DNA of 64,000 nt from Microbacterium testaceum StLB037 (GCF_008763945.1 NZ_VTQH01000001.1:62001-126000); one strand, 5' to 3'; shown: positions 1-12,587, counted from the first letter of the stretch. Notes: generated by a model from the sequence alone, not told the origin. A program made the numbers and translations.

Positions 1-956
1 ACCGAGAGGGCCGCGATCGCGATGGTCGCGTAGACGAGCGTCTTGTAGCCGAAGATCGGCTTGCGGCTGAACACCGGGAAGATCTCGGACACGATGCCGA
101 AGAACGGCAGCGCGATGATGTAGACCTCGGGGTGACCGAAGAACCAGAAGAGGTGCTGCCAGAGGAGCACGCCGCCGTTCTCGGGGCTGTAGATGTGGGC
201 GCCGAGCACGCGGTCGGCGGCGGCGGCGAAGATCGCCGCGGCGAGCACGGGGAACGCGAGCAGGATCAGGATGCTCGTGATGAGGGTGTTCCACGAGAAG
301 ATCGGCATGCGCCACATCGTCATACCGGGCGCACGCATGGTGAGCACCGTGGTGATGAAGTTGACCGCACCGAGGATCGTGCCGAAGCCGCTGATGCCGA
401 GGCCCAGCATCCAGAGGTTGCCGCCCACGCCCGGCGAGAAGCTGGCGTTGGCGAGCGGCTGGTACGCGAACCATCCAAAGCCGGCCGCACCCTGCGGGGT
501 GAGGAAGCCGGAGACGGCGATGGTGGAGCCGAAGAGGAAGAGCCAGAACGCGAAGGCGTTCAGACGCGGGAACGCGACGTCGGGCGCACCGATCTGCAGC
601 GGCAGCAGCGCGTTCGCGAAGCCCGCGAACAGCGGCGTCGCGAACATGAGCAGCATGATCGTGCCGTGCATCGTGAACAGCTGGTTGTACTGCTCTTTGG
701 TCGGGATGATCTGCATGCCCGGCTCGAACAGCTCGGCGCGGATGATGAGCGCCATGACGCCGCCGAGCATGAAGAACATGACGGAGGCGATCAGGTACAT
801 GTACCCGATGGTCTTGTGGTCGGTGGAGGTGATCCACTTGACGACCAGGTTGCCTTTCTGCTCCACACGCGAGGTGCTCAGCAGTGCGGCTTGACGCGGC
901 GGGAGAGTCGTCGGGCGCGAAGAGCCCGTCCCCTGGAGCGGAAGCGTCGTGGCCAT
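1..956 (-). CDS. ctaD: Cytochrome c oxidase subunit I, N-terminal part (cut by left window edge)
   Basis: Catalytic haem-copper subunit of the aa3-type terminal oxidase in the cytoplasmic membrane, which reduces O2 and pumps protons. The first 318 codons are present; the remainder lies beyond the left edge. Translation gives a soluble N-terminus, then the family segment [16 protein letters not shown], transmembrane helices, [13 protein letters not shown] (a haem a ligand His region) and [15 protein letters not shown], which carries the CuB ligand His and the start of the His-Tyr cross-link motif. The ATG at 956 lies 2 bases after the ctaC stop, so the two subunits are co-transcribed and probably translationally coupled. 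Nothing in the visible part looks broken. Confidence 0.96.
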   Translation of the reverse strand, partial: MATTLPLQGTGSSRPTTLPPRQAALLSTSRVEQKGNLVVKWITSTDHKTIGYMYLIASVMFFMLGGVMALIIRAELFEPGMQIIPTKEQYNQLFTMHGTIMLLMFATPLFAGFANALLPLQIGAPDVAFPRLNAFAFWLFLFGSTIAVSGFLTPQGAAGFGWFAYQPLANASFSPGVGGNLWMLGLGISGFGTILGAVNFITTVLTMRAPGMTMWRMPIFSWNTLITSILILLAFPVLAAAIFAAAADRVLGAHIYSPENGGVLLWQHLFWFFGHPEVYIIALPFFGIVSEIFPVFSRKPIFGYKTLVYATIAIAALS

Positions 957-958
957 GA

Positions 959-1843
959 TCACTCGTTCCCTTCGGCGGTGCCGGTCGTCGTGAGATTCTG
1001 CAGACGCGAGAGGTCGCTGATGTCGCCCACGTTGCCGGCCTGACGCAGCGAGCTGAGGTAGTTCTCGTACTCGGCGTCGCTGACGACCTTCACGTTGAAG
1101 AGCATGGCGGAGTGGTACTCACCGCACAGCTCGGCGCACTTGCCCTCGTACGTACCCTCACGGGTGGGCGTGAACGACCACTCGTTGTCACGACCGATGT
1201 ACATGTCTTTCTTGTAGAGGAAGTCGATGATCCAGAACGAGTGGATGACGTCGCGCGAGCGGAGGTCGATCTTCACCGTCTTGTTCACCGGCAGGTACAG
1301 CGTCGGGACGTCTTCGAGATCGTAACCGTCGGACGTGGCCTTGGCCTGCACACCCATGGAGTACACGGCGTCGGAGTTGTCCTCCTGCGTGCCGTTGTAC
1401 TGGAAGTCCCACGCCCACTGCTTGCCGTAGGCCGTGATCGAGACGTCGGGGTTCTCGTACTGCGTCTCGAGCGTGTTCTGGTCGCGCGCGGTGAAGGCGA
1501 AGAATCCCACGACGAGGATCAGCGGGACGATCGTGTAGAAGATCTCGACCGGCATGTTGTAGCGCAACTGCACCGGGAGACCGGACTGGCCCTTGCGACG
1601 GCGGTAGGCGATGACCGACCAGAGCATGAGGCCCCACGTGACGACACCCACCGCGAGCAGGACGATCCACGAGTTGACCCAGAGCCCCGCGACCATGTCG
1701 GTGTGGTTCGTGGCAGCCGGGCCGTCATCGACGAAGCCGGGCAGGAAGCCGTGGAGCTGGGTCGTGGTGCAGCCCGAGAGGAGCGCGACGGAGGCGATCC
1801 CGAGAGGGAGCGCTGCCCAGCGAAGGCGACGTTTGGAGGGCAC
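959..1843 (-). CDS. ctaC: Cytochrome c oxidase subunit II (CuA lipoprotein)
   Basis: Subunit II of the aa3 oxidase, which accepts electrons from cytochrome c through the binuclear CuA centre. The 294-residue product opens with a lipoprotein signal peptide ending in the lipobox LLSGC (Cys about 25), has two membrane helices (about 52-75 and 100-120), then a periplasmic cupredoxin domain. The CuA loop [16 protein letters not shown] near the C-terminus has both Cys, the Glu, the His and the Met ligands; the first His ligand is in [10 protein letters not shown]. The start is GTG with GGAAAGG six bases upstream. It follows erpA on the same strand after 166 bp that contain its own putative promoter, and it is followed directly by ctaD. 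Confidence 0.96.
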   Translation of the reverse strand: MPSKRRLRWAALPLGIASVALLSGCTTTQLHGFLPGFVDDGPAATNHTDMVAGLWVNSWIVLLAVGVVTWGLMLWSVIAYRRRKGQSGLPVQLRYNMPVEIFYTIVPLILVVGFFAFTARDQNTLETQYENPDVSITAYGKQWAWDFQYNGTQEDNSDAVYSMGVQAKATSDGYDLEDVPTLYLPVNKTVKIDLRSRDVIHSFWIIDFLYKKDMYIGRDNEWSFTPTREGTYEGKCAELCGEYHSAMLFNVKVVSDAEYENYLSSLRQAGNVGDISDLSRLQNLTTTGTAEGNE

Positions 1844-1867
1844 AATGCACCTTTCCGGGTCGTGGAT

Positions 1868-1891
1868 GTTGCTCTGACAGTCTAGAGCAAC
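1868..1891 (-). promoter_or_regulatory. Putative ctaC promoter with -10 box inside an inverted repeat
   Basis: On the minus strand a TAGACT -10 box lies at 1884-1879, with a weak -35 (CTGAGA-like) about 17 bases upstream, giving a leader of about 30 nt to the ctaC GTG. Perfect 8-bp arms GTTGCTCT (1868-1875) and AGAGCAAC (1884-1891) flank an 8-base centre that contains most of the -10 box. This could be a repressor site or a hairpin at the 5' end of the transcript. The promoter assignment is by inspection only. Confidence 0.5.
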
Positions 1892-2009
1892 CTCTCACCG
1901 TTCTCAGGCCATTCGTCCAGTGCCGAGACATCGAGAACCCCCGGTTTCCACGGTGTGATCCGGGATTCCGGGGGCTCTGGATTCGGCGCCGGGAAACGGC
2001 GTCGGGGGG

Positions 2010-2375
2010 TCAGTGGAAGCTGTCTCCACACGCGCAGGAACCCTGCGCGTTCGGGTTGTCGATCGTGAAGCCCTGCTCCGAGATCGTGTCCTTGAAGTCG
2101 ATGTTCGCGCCATCGAGGTACGGCACGCTCATGTCGTCGACGATGACCTCGACGCCGTCGAAGTCGACGACCTTGTCGCCGTCGAGGTAGCGCTCGTCGA
2201 AGTAGAGCTGGTAGATGAGGCCGGAGCAGCCGCCGGGCTGGACGGCGACGCGCAGGCGCAGGTCGTCGCGACCCTCCTGCGACAGCAGGCTCTTCACCTT
2301 GTCGGAGGCGGCCGCGGTCAGGCCGACGCCGTGCTCGCGGGTCTCGGCGGAGGACGACAGTGTGGTGTCGGTCAT
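2010..2375 (-). CDS. erpA: Iron-sulfur cluster insertion protein, HesB/IscA family
   Basis: A-type carrier that hands Fe-S clusters to apo-enzymes in the cytoplasm. At 121 residues it has the full family length, with the three conserved cysteines: one in QPGGCSGLIYQLYFDE and two in the C-terminal GSCACGDSFH. The start is ATG with AAGGG about 8 bases upstream. A TAGACT -10 candidate lies at 2421-2416, giving a leader of about 33 nt. Actinobacterial genomes commonly place this gene just upstream of the cytochrome oxidase genes, as here, which fits supply of clusters to the respiratory chain. ErpA is preferred over IscA because no isc neighbours are present. Confidence 0.93.
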   Translation of the reverse strand: MTDTTLSSSAETREHGVGLTAAASDKVKSLLSQEGRDDLRLRVAVQPGGCSGLIYQLYFDERYLDGDKVVDFDGVEVIVDDMSVPYLDGANIDFKDTISEQGFTIDNPNAQGSCACGDSFH

Positions 2376-2447
2376 GGCGATGCCCTTCGGGTTGTTCGGT
2401 CGCGGGGACGAGTCGAGTCTACGCCCGTCCCGCCCCCGCGGCCCCGA

Positions 2448-3842
2448 TCAGTTCGTGCGCGCGTTGAGGCGGGCCAGCAGCAGCGCCTCCGAGACCAGCG
2501 CGTTGCGGAAGGTCTCGAGGTGCAGGGACTCGTTCGGGCTGTGCGCGCGGGCGTGCGGGTCTTCGACACCGGTCACGAGGATCTGCGCCGCGGGGAACTC
2601 CCGGACGAGGTCGGAGATGAACGGGATCGAGCCGCCGATGCCGACGTCGACCGAGTCGACGCCGTACCCGTCCGCGAACGCGGCCCGCGCCTCCGCCACC
2701 GCCCAGCCGCTCGTGTCCACGAGGAACGAGTCGCCGCAGTCGATGTCGGAGAACTCCAGCTGCGCACCGAAGGGGGCGTGCGCGCGCAGGTGCGCCTCGA
2801 CCGCGGCGAAGGCCTCCTTGGCATCCTGCCCGGGTGCGACCCGCGCGCTGATGACGACGCTCGTCTGCGGGGAGAGGGTGTTGGATGCCGCCTCGACCGG
2901 GGTGGCATCCCATCCGGTGATCGTGATGGACGGCTTGTTCCAGATGCGGCTGAGGATCGAGTCGCGCCCGATCGGCGTCACGCCCTCGAGGAGACCGGAC
3001 TCGGCGCGGAGCGTGGACTCGTCGTACGCGGGGGTCTCGGCGTCGCGAACGGCGAGGCCCTCGACCGCGACGGCGCCGTCGTCGTCCCACAGGGTCGCGA
3101 GCAGCTTGACCGTGGCGAGCATGGCATCCGGCACCGCTCCGCCCATCATCCCGGAGTGGGAGGCGTGCTCGAGGGTGCGGACGGTGAGGGTGAAGCGCGC
3201 GTTGCCGCGGAGCGAGACGGTGAGCCCCGGGGTGCGCTCGTCCCAGTTTCCGGAGTCCGCGACCACGATGACGTCGGAGCGGAGCACCTCGGCGTTGTCG
3301 GCGAGGAACTGACCGAACGAGCGCGAGCCGTATTCCTCCTCCCCCTCGATGAAGACGGCGATGCCGAGGTCGAGGTCGTCGCCGAGCACCTCCGACACCG
3401 CACGGATGGCACCGACGTGGGCCATGACGCCGGCCTTGTCGTCGGCGGCCCCTCGTCCGTAGAGACGCCCGTTGCGGACGGTGGGCTCGAACGGCGGCGA
3501 ATCCCACAGCGCGTCGTCTCCGGGAGGCTGCACGTCGTGGTGCGCGTACAGCAGCACGGTCGGGCGACCGTTACGAGCGGCGCGCGTGGCGAGCACGGCG
3601 GGCTGGCCGAACTCGTCGGTTCCGGGGATCGCGGCGCGCTTGACCTCGACCGAGTCGAAGACGCCGGTGCCCTCGAGGAGGGCGGCGACGGCGTCGGCGC
3701 TCTTCACGAGGGCCGACTGATCGAAGGCCGGCCACGCGATCGAGGGGATGCGCACGAGGGAGCCGAGATCGGCGAGGGCGGAGGGGATGCCGGCGTCCGC
3801 TGCTTTTTGCACAGCGTCCTGCCGGGACAGGTCGAGGGTCAT
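2448..3842 (-). CDS. M20 family dipeptidase (metallopeptidase)
   Basis: Cytosolic zinc dipeptidase of the M20/CNDP-like group, 464 residues. Metal and catalytic motifs run in the usual order: LLYAHHDVQP (first metal His and catalytic Asp), GRGAADDKAGVMAH (bridging Asp), FIEGEEEYGS (catalytic Glu and metal Glu), VVADSGNWD, and a distal His in EDPHARAHSPNES. A dimerisation lid domain lies in the middle. A longer reading frame extends upstream, but the ATG at 3842 matches the family N-terminus. A TAAGAT box ends exactly 7 bases before it, so the transcript is probably leaderless. The gene is divergent from the DUF3043 gene. The natural peptide substrate cannot be told from sequence. Confidence 0.9.
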   Translation of the reverse strand: MTLDLSRQDAVQKAADAGIPSALADLGSLVRIPSIAWPAFDQSALVKSADAVAALLEGTGVFDSVEVKRAAIPGTDEFGQPAVLATRAARNGRPTVLLYAHHDVQPPGDDALWDSPPFEPTVRNGRLYGRGAADDKAGVMAHVGAIRAVSEVLGDDLDLGIAVFIEGEEEYGSRSFGQFLADNAEVLRSDVIVVADSGNWDERTPGLTVSLRGNARFTLTVRTLEHASHSGMMGGAVPDAMLATVKLLATLWDDDGAVAVEGLAVRDAETPAYDESTLRAESGLLEGVTPIGRDSILSRIWNKPSITITGWDATPVEAASNTLSPQTSVVISARVAPGQDAKEAFAAVEAHLRAHAPFGAQLEFSDIDCGDSFLVDTSGWAVAEARAAFADGYGVDSVDVGIGGSIPFISDLVREFPAAQILVTGVEDPHARAHSPNESLHLETFRNALVSEALLLARLNARTN

Positions 3843-3856
3843 GCGGGTAATCTTAA
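3824..3856. promoter_or_regulatory. Overlapping divergent promoters of the dipeptidase and DUF3043 genes
   Basis: Plus strand: GGGACA (3824-3829), 18-base spacer, TAATCT (3848-3853), reading into the DUF3043 gene. Minus strand: TAAGAT (3855-3850), 7 bases before the dipeptidase ATG. The two -10 boxes share four base pairs, so only one polymerase could occupy the site at a time. Confidence 0.5.
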
Positions 3857-3888
3857 ATCTCCCGATCAGCGAAGCACCGAGGATTCCC

Positions 3889-4461
3889 GTGGCCAAGTCC
3901 CCCGCCCCCGCCCCCAACGACACACCCGTCGAGCCGACGGAGCTCGGTTCGGGCAAGGGTCGCGCGACCCCGTCGCGCGCCGAGCAGGAGGCCGCTCGCA
4001 AGCGCCCGCTGGTGCCCGACACCAAAGAGGCCAAGGCCCGGGCCCGCGCCGAGCTCGCCGCGCAGCGCGAGAAGGCGCGCATCGGCATGGCTGCCGGTGA
4101 AGAGAAGTACCTCCCCGTGCGCGACCGCGGCCCGCAGCGGCGCTTCGCCCGCGATTTCGTCGACGCCGGTTGGCACCTCGGCGAGGGCGTCATGCCGTTC
4201 ATGATCCTCGTCATCGTGGCGACGCTGATCCCGGTGTCGTTCTTCCAGTACTGGTCGTTCGTGGCGCTGTGGATCTTCATCCTCTTCGTCGTCGGCGACA
4301 TGATCATCACCTCGATCCGCATCAAGCGCGCCGCGAAAGAGAAGTTCGGCGAGAGCCGGGTCGAGAAGGGCCTCGGCTGGTACGCCGCCATGCGCACGGT
4401 GCAGATGCGCTTCATGCGCCTGCCCAAGGCTCAGGTCAAGCGCGGGCAGTACCCCGTCTGA
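3889..4461 (+). CDS. DUF3043 family membrane protein
   Basis: Conserved actinobacterial protein of unknown function, 190 residues. The first ~100 residues are charged, Lys/Arg/Ala/Glu-rich and probably cytoplasmic. Two closely spaced membrane helices follow (about 100-120 and 123-142), then a basic tail with GWYAAMRTVQMRFMRLP, typical of the family. The reading frame is open further upstream, but that part would overlap the divergent dipeptidase and its promoter. The GTG at 3889 has a GAGG about 7 bases upstream and gives the usual family length. It converges on pyrD with a hairpin in between. No function is inferred. Confidence 0.85.
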   Translation: MAKSPAPAPNDTPVEPTELGSGKGRATPSRAEQEAARKRPLVPDTKEAKARARAELAAQREKARIGMAAGEEKYLPVRDRGPQRRFARDFVDAGWHLGEGVMPFMILVIVATLIPVSFFQYWSFVALWIFILFVVGDMIITSIRIKRAAKEKFGESRVEKGLGWYAAMRTVQMRFMRLPKAQVKRGQYPV

Positions 4462-4478
4462 CCCGGACTTTCCTCCGT

Positions 4479-4508
4479 GAAGCGGCGTGCCCTCGGGCGC
4501 GCCGCTTC
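4479..4508. terminator. Hairpin between convergent DUF3043 gene and pyrD
   Basis: Arms of 14 bases with one G-T pair (GAAGCGGCGTGCCC and GGGCGCGCCGCTTC) around a 2-base loop, followed by TGCGTT on the plus strand. It probably ends transcription from both sides; there is no long T-run. Confidence 0.6.
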
Positions 4509-4540
4509 TGCGTTCCCGCGACGAATCGCGGGACGTCCGC

Positions 4541-5566
4541 TCAGCGGGCGCGCGCGAGACCGCGGTTGATCTGCCGGGCCCACAGCGGGCCGCGGTAGAG
4601 GAAACCGGTGTATCCCTGCACGAGGGTGGCTCCGGCGGCGAGGCGCTCGCGCACGTCGTCGGCGGTCTCCACTCCCCCGGCCGAGATCACGACGAACCCC
4701 TCGGGCACGGCCGCGCGCACGAGCCGGAGCACCTCCGCGGCGCGCCCCTTGAGCGGGGCCCCCGACAGCCCACCGGCACCCATGGCCTCGACCTTCGCCT
4801 CGTCCGTCGCCAGGTTCGAGCGGGAGATCGTCGTGTTCGTGGCGATGATGCCCGCGAGTCCCGCGTCGACGGCGAGACGAGCAATGTCCCGCACCTCGGA
4901 GTCGTCGAGATCGGGGGCGATCTTCACGAGCAGGGGCGTGTCGCCCGCGGCATCCCGAACCTCGGTCAGAAGCGGGCGGAGCGTCTCGACCGCCTGCAGG
5001 CCGCGGAGCCCTGGGGTGTTGGGCGAGGAGACGTTGACGACGAGGTAGTCGGCGAGCGGGGCCAGCAGGCGCGCGCTGCGGACGTAATCCGTCGTGGCGT
5101 CCTCGACGGCGACCACGCGGCTCTTGCCGATGTTGACCCCGATGACGGGGCGGCGCCGCGAGCGACGCAGACGGCGCAGTTTCGCAGCCGCCGCGGCGGC
5201 CCCGTCGTTGTTGAAGCCCATGCGGTTGATGACCGCGCGGTCGGCGACGAGACGGAACAGGCGCGGCTTCGGGTTGCCCGGCTGCGCAAGCGCGGTGACC
5301 GTCCCCACCTCGACGTGGCCGAAGCCGAGGGCCCCCAGGCCGCTGACCATCGTGACGTTCTTGTCGAAGCCCGCGGCCACACCGAAGGGCGAGTCGAACG
5401 ACAGGCCCAGGGCGTGCACGCGCTGAGCGGGCGCGGGCGCCGTGAAACGACGGACGAGGGATGCCACCGGCTCGACGCCCGCGACACGGATCACGAGTGC
5501 GCCGAGGTGGTGCGCGAACTCGGGATCGAAGCGGGTGAGGACCGTGCGGAAGAGAAGGGGATACAT
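4541..5566 (-). CDS. pyrD: Dihydroorotate dehydrogenase (quinone), class 2
   Basis: Fourth step of pyrimidine synthesis: dihydroorotate to orotate, using FMN and passing electrons to menaquinone at the membrane. At 341 residues it has the class 2 length, with the N-terminal membrane-associating helix (MYPLLFRTVLTRFDPEFAHH). Motifs include FGVAAGFDKN, NRMGFNNDG, NVSSPNTPGLRGLQ (catalytic Ser in place of the Cys of class 1), KIAPDL, NTT and SAGGVETADD for FMN phosphate. The start is the ATG at 5566. The sequence TAATCT lies 7 bases upstream and its TAA is also the stop codon of nrdR, so the gene may be expressed from its own leaderless promoter as well as by read-through. Confidence 0.95.
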   Translation of the reverse strand: MYPLLFRTVLTRFDPEFAHHLGALVIRVAGVEPVASLVRRFTAPAPAQRVHALGLSFDSPFGVAAGFDKNVTMVSGLGALGFGHVEVGTVTALAQPGNPKPRLFRLVADRAVINRMGFNNDGAAAAAAKLRRLRRSRRRPVIGVNIGKSRVVAVEDATTDYVRSARLLAPLADYLVVNVSSPNTPGLRGLQAVETLRPLLTEVRDAAGDTPLLVKIAPDLDDSEVRDIARLAVDAGLAGIIATNTTISRSNLATDEAKVEAMGAGGLSGAPLKGRAAEVLRLVRAAVPEGFVVISAGGVETADDVRERLAAGATLVQGYTGFLYRGPLWARQINRGLARAR

Positions 5567-5576
5567 CCCCGCCAGA

Positions 5577-6068
5577 TTACTGGACCGGGTGGTCCTCGCC
5601 GATCGGCCCCGCCCCGCGGGTGGCGTGGTCAGCGCGCAGCTGCGCGATCGCGGCATCGAAGTCGTCGAGCGAGTCGAACGCCTGGTAGACGCTGGCGAAG
5701 CGCAGGTAGGCGACCTCGTCGAGCTCGCGGAGCGGACCCAGAATGGACAACCCGATCTCATTCGCCTCGATCTGCGACGACCCCGTCTGGCGGATGTTCT
5801 CTTCGACCTGCTGCGCGAGCACCGCGAGGTCGGCATCCGTCACCGGTCGACCCTGGCACGCCTTGCGCACGCCCGACATGACCTTCTCGCGGCTGAACGG
5901 CTCGACGACACCGGAACGCTTGATGACGTTCAGGCTCGCGGTCTCGACGGTCGAGAATCGTCCGCCGCACTTCGGGCACTGACGGCGCCGACGGATGCTG
6001 AGGCCGTCGTCGCTCGTACGCGAGTCGATGACGCGGGAGTCCGGGTTGCGGCAGAAGGGGCAGTGCAT
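5577..6068 (-). CDS. nrdR: Transcriptional repressor of ribonucleotide reductase genes
   Basis: Zinc- and ATP/dATP-binding repressor of nrd operons. The product is 163 residues: an N-terminal zinc ribbon with two CxxC pairs (MHCPFCRN and CPKCGGRF), then an ATP-cone domain from about residue 45 to 140 ([16 protein letters not shown]). The C-terminus is a short variable tail. It starts 12 bases after the hisD stop and is followed 10 bases later by pyrD, so it probably belongs to a hisD-nrdR transcript. No NrdR box pair is visible here, as expected because its target nrd genes are not in the window. Confidence 0.95.
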   Translation of the reverse strand: MHCPFCRNPDSRVIDSRTSDDGLSIRRRRQCPKCGGRFSTVETASLNVIKRSGVVEPFSREKVMSGVRKACQGRPVTDADLAVLAQQVEENIRQTGSSQIEANEIGLSILGPLRELDEVAYLRFASVYQAFDSLDDFDAAIAQLRADHATRGAGPIGEDHPVQ

Positions 6069-6080
6069 GACGCCGCCAGA

Positions 6081-7382
6081 CTACGCGTCGAAGCGCGCGG
6101 TCACGGCCTCGCCGTGCGCGGGCAGCGCCTCGGCGTCGGCGAGGGTCACGATGGCGTCGCGTACCCGGGCGAGTGCCTCGCGGTCGTACTCGACCACCTG
6201 CTGGGGACGCAGGAACGTCGCCGCCGACAGACCGGCGCCGTACCGAGCCTGTCCCCCGGTGGGCAGGACGTGGTTGCTGCCCGCGAGGTAGTCGCCGAGG
6301 CTGACCGGGGTGTAGGGGCCGACGAAGACGGCACCGGCGTTGACGAAGTCCTCGGGGCGCGGGTCGGAGAGGTGCAGCTCGAGGTGCTCTGGAGCGTAGG
6401 CGTTGCTGAACGCCGTCGCCTGGGCCAGGTCGTCAACCAGCACGACGGCCGACTGCGGGCCGTGGAAGGCCGCGGTCACGCGCTCGCTGTGGCGGGTTGC
6501 GGCGACGCGTTCGGGCAGGGCCGCGCGCACCGCGTCGGCCAGCGCGGCCGAGGCCGTGACCAGCACGGCGGACGCCTGCTCGTCGTGCTCGGCCTGACTG
6601 ACCAGGTCGGCGGCGACGAGAGCGGGCACGGCGCTGTCGTCGGCGACGACGAGGATCTCGGTGGCCCCGGCCTCGGAGTCGGTTCCCACGCGCCCCGCGA
6701 CGGCGCGCTTGGCGGAGGCGACGAAGTTGTTGCCGGGCCCCGTCACGACGTCGACCGGATCGAGGCCGATCTCGGACACCCCGTAGGCGAAGGCGCCGAT
6801 GGCACCCGCGCCACCCATGGCGTAGACCTCGGTGACGCCCAGCAGCTTCGCGGCCGCGAGGATCACGGGGTGCACCCGACCGCCGAAAGCCGCCTGCGGC
6901 GGTGAGGCGAGGGCGACCTCGCGCACGCCCGCGACCTGCGCGGGGACAACATTCATGACCACGCTCGACGGGTAGACGGCCTTGCCACCGGGAACGTACA
7001 GCCCCACCCGACGCACCGGCTGCCAGCGCTGGGTGACGCGGGCGCCCTCACCGAGCTCGGTGACGACGGGCGCGGGGACCTGGGCCGCGGACGCCGTGCG
7101 CACGCGCACGATCGCCTCGTCGAGGGCGGCACGGATGCCGGGATCCAGATCGCGCAGAGCCTCGTCGAGGTGGTCCGCGGGCACGCGCAGGGCGTGGTCG
7201 CTCACCCGGTCGAAACGGGCGGCTTGCTCGCGGAGTGCTTCTTCGCCGCGACGGGCGACGTCGTCGACCAACCGGGCTGCGGTGGCGAGGGCCTCGTCGC
7301 GCGCGGCGTCGGCTCGCGGGACGACGGCGAGGAGCTCGGCCAGCGAGAGCACGCGGCCGCGGAGATCGATCGTGCGGAGCAT
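6081..7382 (-). CDS. hisD: Histidinol dehydrogenase
   Basis: Last step of histidine synthesis: two successive NAD-dependent oxidations of L-histidinol to L-histidine, with zinc. The 433-residue product is the usual length and contains GLYVPGGKAVYPSSV, GPGNNFVASAKR, and the zinc/catalytic segment SQAEHDEQASAVLV with the expected Gln, Glu, His and Asp. No other his genes are nearby, although in many actinobacteria hisD heads a his operon; here it runs into nrdR. A TAGCCT box lies 7 bases before the ATG, so the transcript is likely leaderless, and a 12-bp hairpin just upstream separates it from the preceding gene. Confidence 0.96.
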   Translation of the reverse strand: MLRTIDLRGRVLSLAELLAVVPRADAARDEALATAARLVDDVARRGEEALREQAARFDRVSDHALRVPADHLDEALRDLDPGIRAALDEAIVRVRTASAAQVPAPVVTELGEGARVTQRWQPVRRVGLYVPGGKAVYPSSVVMNVVPAQVAGVREVALASPPQAAFGGRVHPVILAAAKLLGVTEVYAMGGAGAIGAFAYGVSEIGLDPVDVVTGPGNNFVASAKRAVAGRVGTDSEAGATEILVVADDSAVPALVAADLVSQAEHDEQASAVLVTASAALADAVRAALPERVAATRHSERVTAAFHGPQSAVVLVDDLAQATAFSNAYAPEHLELHLSDPRPEDFVNAGAVFVGPYTPVSLGDYLAGSNHVLPTGGQARYGAGLSAATFLRPQQVVEYDREALARVRDAIVTLADAEALPAHGEAVTARFDA

Positions 7383-7400
7383 GCTGTCCAGGCTACCGGC

Positions 7401-7440
7401 GCCTGCGAGCCGCCTCGCGCGGGGCGGACGGCTCGCAGGC
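7401..7440 (-). terminator. Stem-loop between the membrane-protein gene and hisD
   Basis: Perfect 12-bp arms GCCTGCGAGCCG (7401-7412) and CGGCTCGCAGGC (7429-7440) with a 16-base loop lie directly behind the gene ending at 7446. There is no T-run, so termination may be factor-dependent or incomplete. Confidence 0.45.
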
Positions 7441-7445
7441 TCTGC

Positions 7446-8753
7446 TCAGCCGCGGGTGACGCCGGAGACGTCGTGCAGGTAGCCGATGCGGCCGTCGTCG
7501 TGGCGGACGACGAACGTCTCGCCGCGGTCCTCGATCACGAGCGCCCACGCGGTGGGCCCGATGCGGAAGATCGGGGTGCCGTAGTCGTCGACGATCTCGC
7601 GCTCCTCGGGCGCGAGGGCCCAGAACGCCTGCGCGTGCGGGTGCTCGTCGCGCTTGTGCTCGTCGCGCGCATGCTCGTCGTACCCCGTACGGCGCTCGGC
7701 AGCCGGCTCGGCGTCGGCCGGAGCCGCCCAGCGCGAGTGATCGTCACGCGCATCGGCCTCGCCGCGCTCGTCGTGGTCGTCGCGCAACGGCGCGAACACG
7801 TCGGTGTCGTTGTCGTCGGCGTGCGCGGGCAGGACGCTCGTCGCCGGAGCCGGGTCGTGTGCGAGGTCGGTGGAGCCTGTGTAGCTGCCGGGAACGGGGG
7901 CATCCGCGTCCGCGTCGGCGCCGGGGTGGGCCGGCGCCGCGGACACCGGCGCCTTGGTGGTGCGCGGCGTGCGCGGACGCGCCACGACCGGGCGGATGGG
8001 ACGCGCGTTGCGGTGCGCGGGCACCTCTTCGCGACCGCGGAAATCGGCCGAGAAGGGCGGGATGAAGGGCCCGAACACCGTCAGCACGACCCCCGCCAGA
8101 AGCAGGACGGCCTCGACCCAGATGACCCACGAGCGGGTCCAGATCGCGGTCGCGTCGAACACGGCGACGGTGTCCCACACCCACGACACCCACACGAGGG
8201 CCGAGACCGTGAACGCCACGGAGGCGAACTGGTCGATCCCCAGGGAGCCCACGCGGCGGATGCCCTGCGGCGAGAGGCGTCGGAGCACGAGCAGACCGAC
8301 CGCGACGGTCGGCAGCGCGATGGCGGGGATCCACCACAGGCCGGAGAGCCAGACGTTGGCGCCGCCGAGGAGCACGCCGGAGGGCGAGTCGAGGATGTTC
8401 GTGCGGAAGAACGAAACGATGAAGGCGACGACCCAGATGCCGAGCAACGCGACCTCGCGGACCGAGAACGGCCCGACCCCGTAGTTCGGGCGGTCGGCGT
8501 GTCCGTCGACTTGCGGGCGACTGCCGGTGTGGGCGTTGGCGTGCGCCGCCGCGGGGACGGACGCCCCGCGGGAGCCGGCCTCGAGGGCGCCGGTGTCGTG
8601 GCGCCCCGCGTCGTCCGAATCGGCGACGGAGGCGGCCGAACCGTGTCGCCGGGCGCCGGTGGGCTCGTAGGGAGCGCGCTCGGCGGCGCGGGGGCCGTCG
8701 AGGCGGTCGGGGTCGGTGGGCGTGAAGCCGTCGTGGGGGGTCGGGTCGGTCAC
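7446..8753 (-). CDS. Membrane protein with disordered termini, unknown function
   Basis: I do not recognise a named family with certainty. The 435-residue product has an acidic, Pro/Asp/Arg-rich N-terminal region (about 1-110), then four hydrophobic segments between about 115 and 250 (for example LLGIWVVAFIVSFF and AVLLLAGVVLTVFGPFI). A long low-complexity Ala/His/Asp/Arg region with repeated DEH-type motifs follows. A small ordered C-terminal domain (about 385-435) ends in GYLHDVSGVTRG. The start is GTG with GAAAGGA 5 bases upstream; the frame is open much further upstream but without a site. It lies between dnaE and hisD on the same strand. Proteins of this layout appear to be a Microbacteriaceae speciality, which is inference. 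Confidence 0.75.
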   Translation of the reverse strand: MTDPTPHDGFTPTDPDRLDGPRAAERAPYEPTGARRHGSAASVADSDDAGRHDTGALEAGSRGASVPAAAHANAHTGSRPQVDGHADRPNYGVGPFSVREVALLGIWVVAFIVSFFRTNILDSPSGVLLGGANVWLSGLWWIPAIALPTVAVGLLVLRRLSPQGIRRVGSLGIDQFASVAFTVSALVWVSWVWDTVAVFDATAIWTRSWVIWVEAVLLLAGVVLTVFGPFIPPFSADFRGREEVPAHRNARPIRPVVARPRTPRTTKAPVSAAPAHPGADADADAPVPGSYTGSTDLAHDPAPATSVLPAHADDNDTDVFAPLRDDHDERGEADARDDHSRWAAPADAEPAAERRTGYDEHARDEHKRDEHPHAQAFWALAPEEREIVDDYGTPIFRIGPTAWALVIEDRGETFVVRHDDGRIGYLHDVSGVTRG

Positions 8754-8899
8754 GGTGGTCCTTTCGGAGGGCGGCAAGCGCCCGGTCATCCTAACCAGGG
8801 GGTCTCCAGCATCCGCTGGGGTTGCAACGCGCCGCGAAGGCGCGCCGGTCGCGCGCGCTCGCACGCGCACGGCGGTCACGCGTGAGGAACGCGCGCCGG

Positions 8900-12412
<3,513 letters not shown>

Positions 12413-12418
12413 GCGTCG

Positions 12419-12424
12419 AGTCTA
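12419..12424 (-). promoter_or_regulatory. -10 box for leaderless dnaE transcript
   Basis: TAGACT on the minus strand ends 6 bases before the dnaE GTG, placing the predicted transcription start on the start codon. No clear -35 is visible. Confidence 0.5.
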
Positions 12425-12587
12425 CGTTCGGCCTCCGACATCGACCCCTCGATGTTCGCGGCGGACTCCCGGCTCACCCGCGTTCGCCGGGCGCGTCGGC
12501 GTCGACCGTGGCTGCCACCACGGCGTGTCGCCCGAGCCCGGGATCGACTGCGCCGGAGCCGCGCGCGCGACACCGTCTGCGGCGGGG

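Noticed and set aside
132..1043. Long plus-strand open frames opposite ctaD, dnaE, murC, pyc and others
   Set aside because: They are antisense shadows from high GC: Arg/Ala/Gly-rich, without family motifs, and opposite genes with clear motifs.
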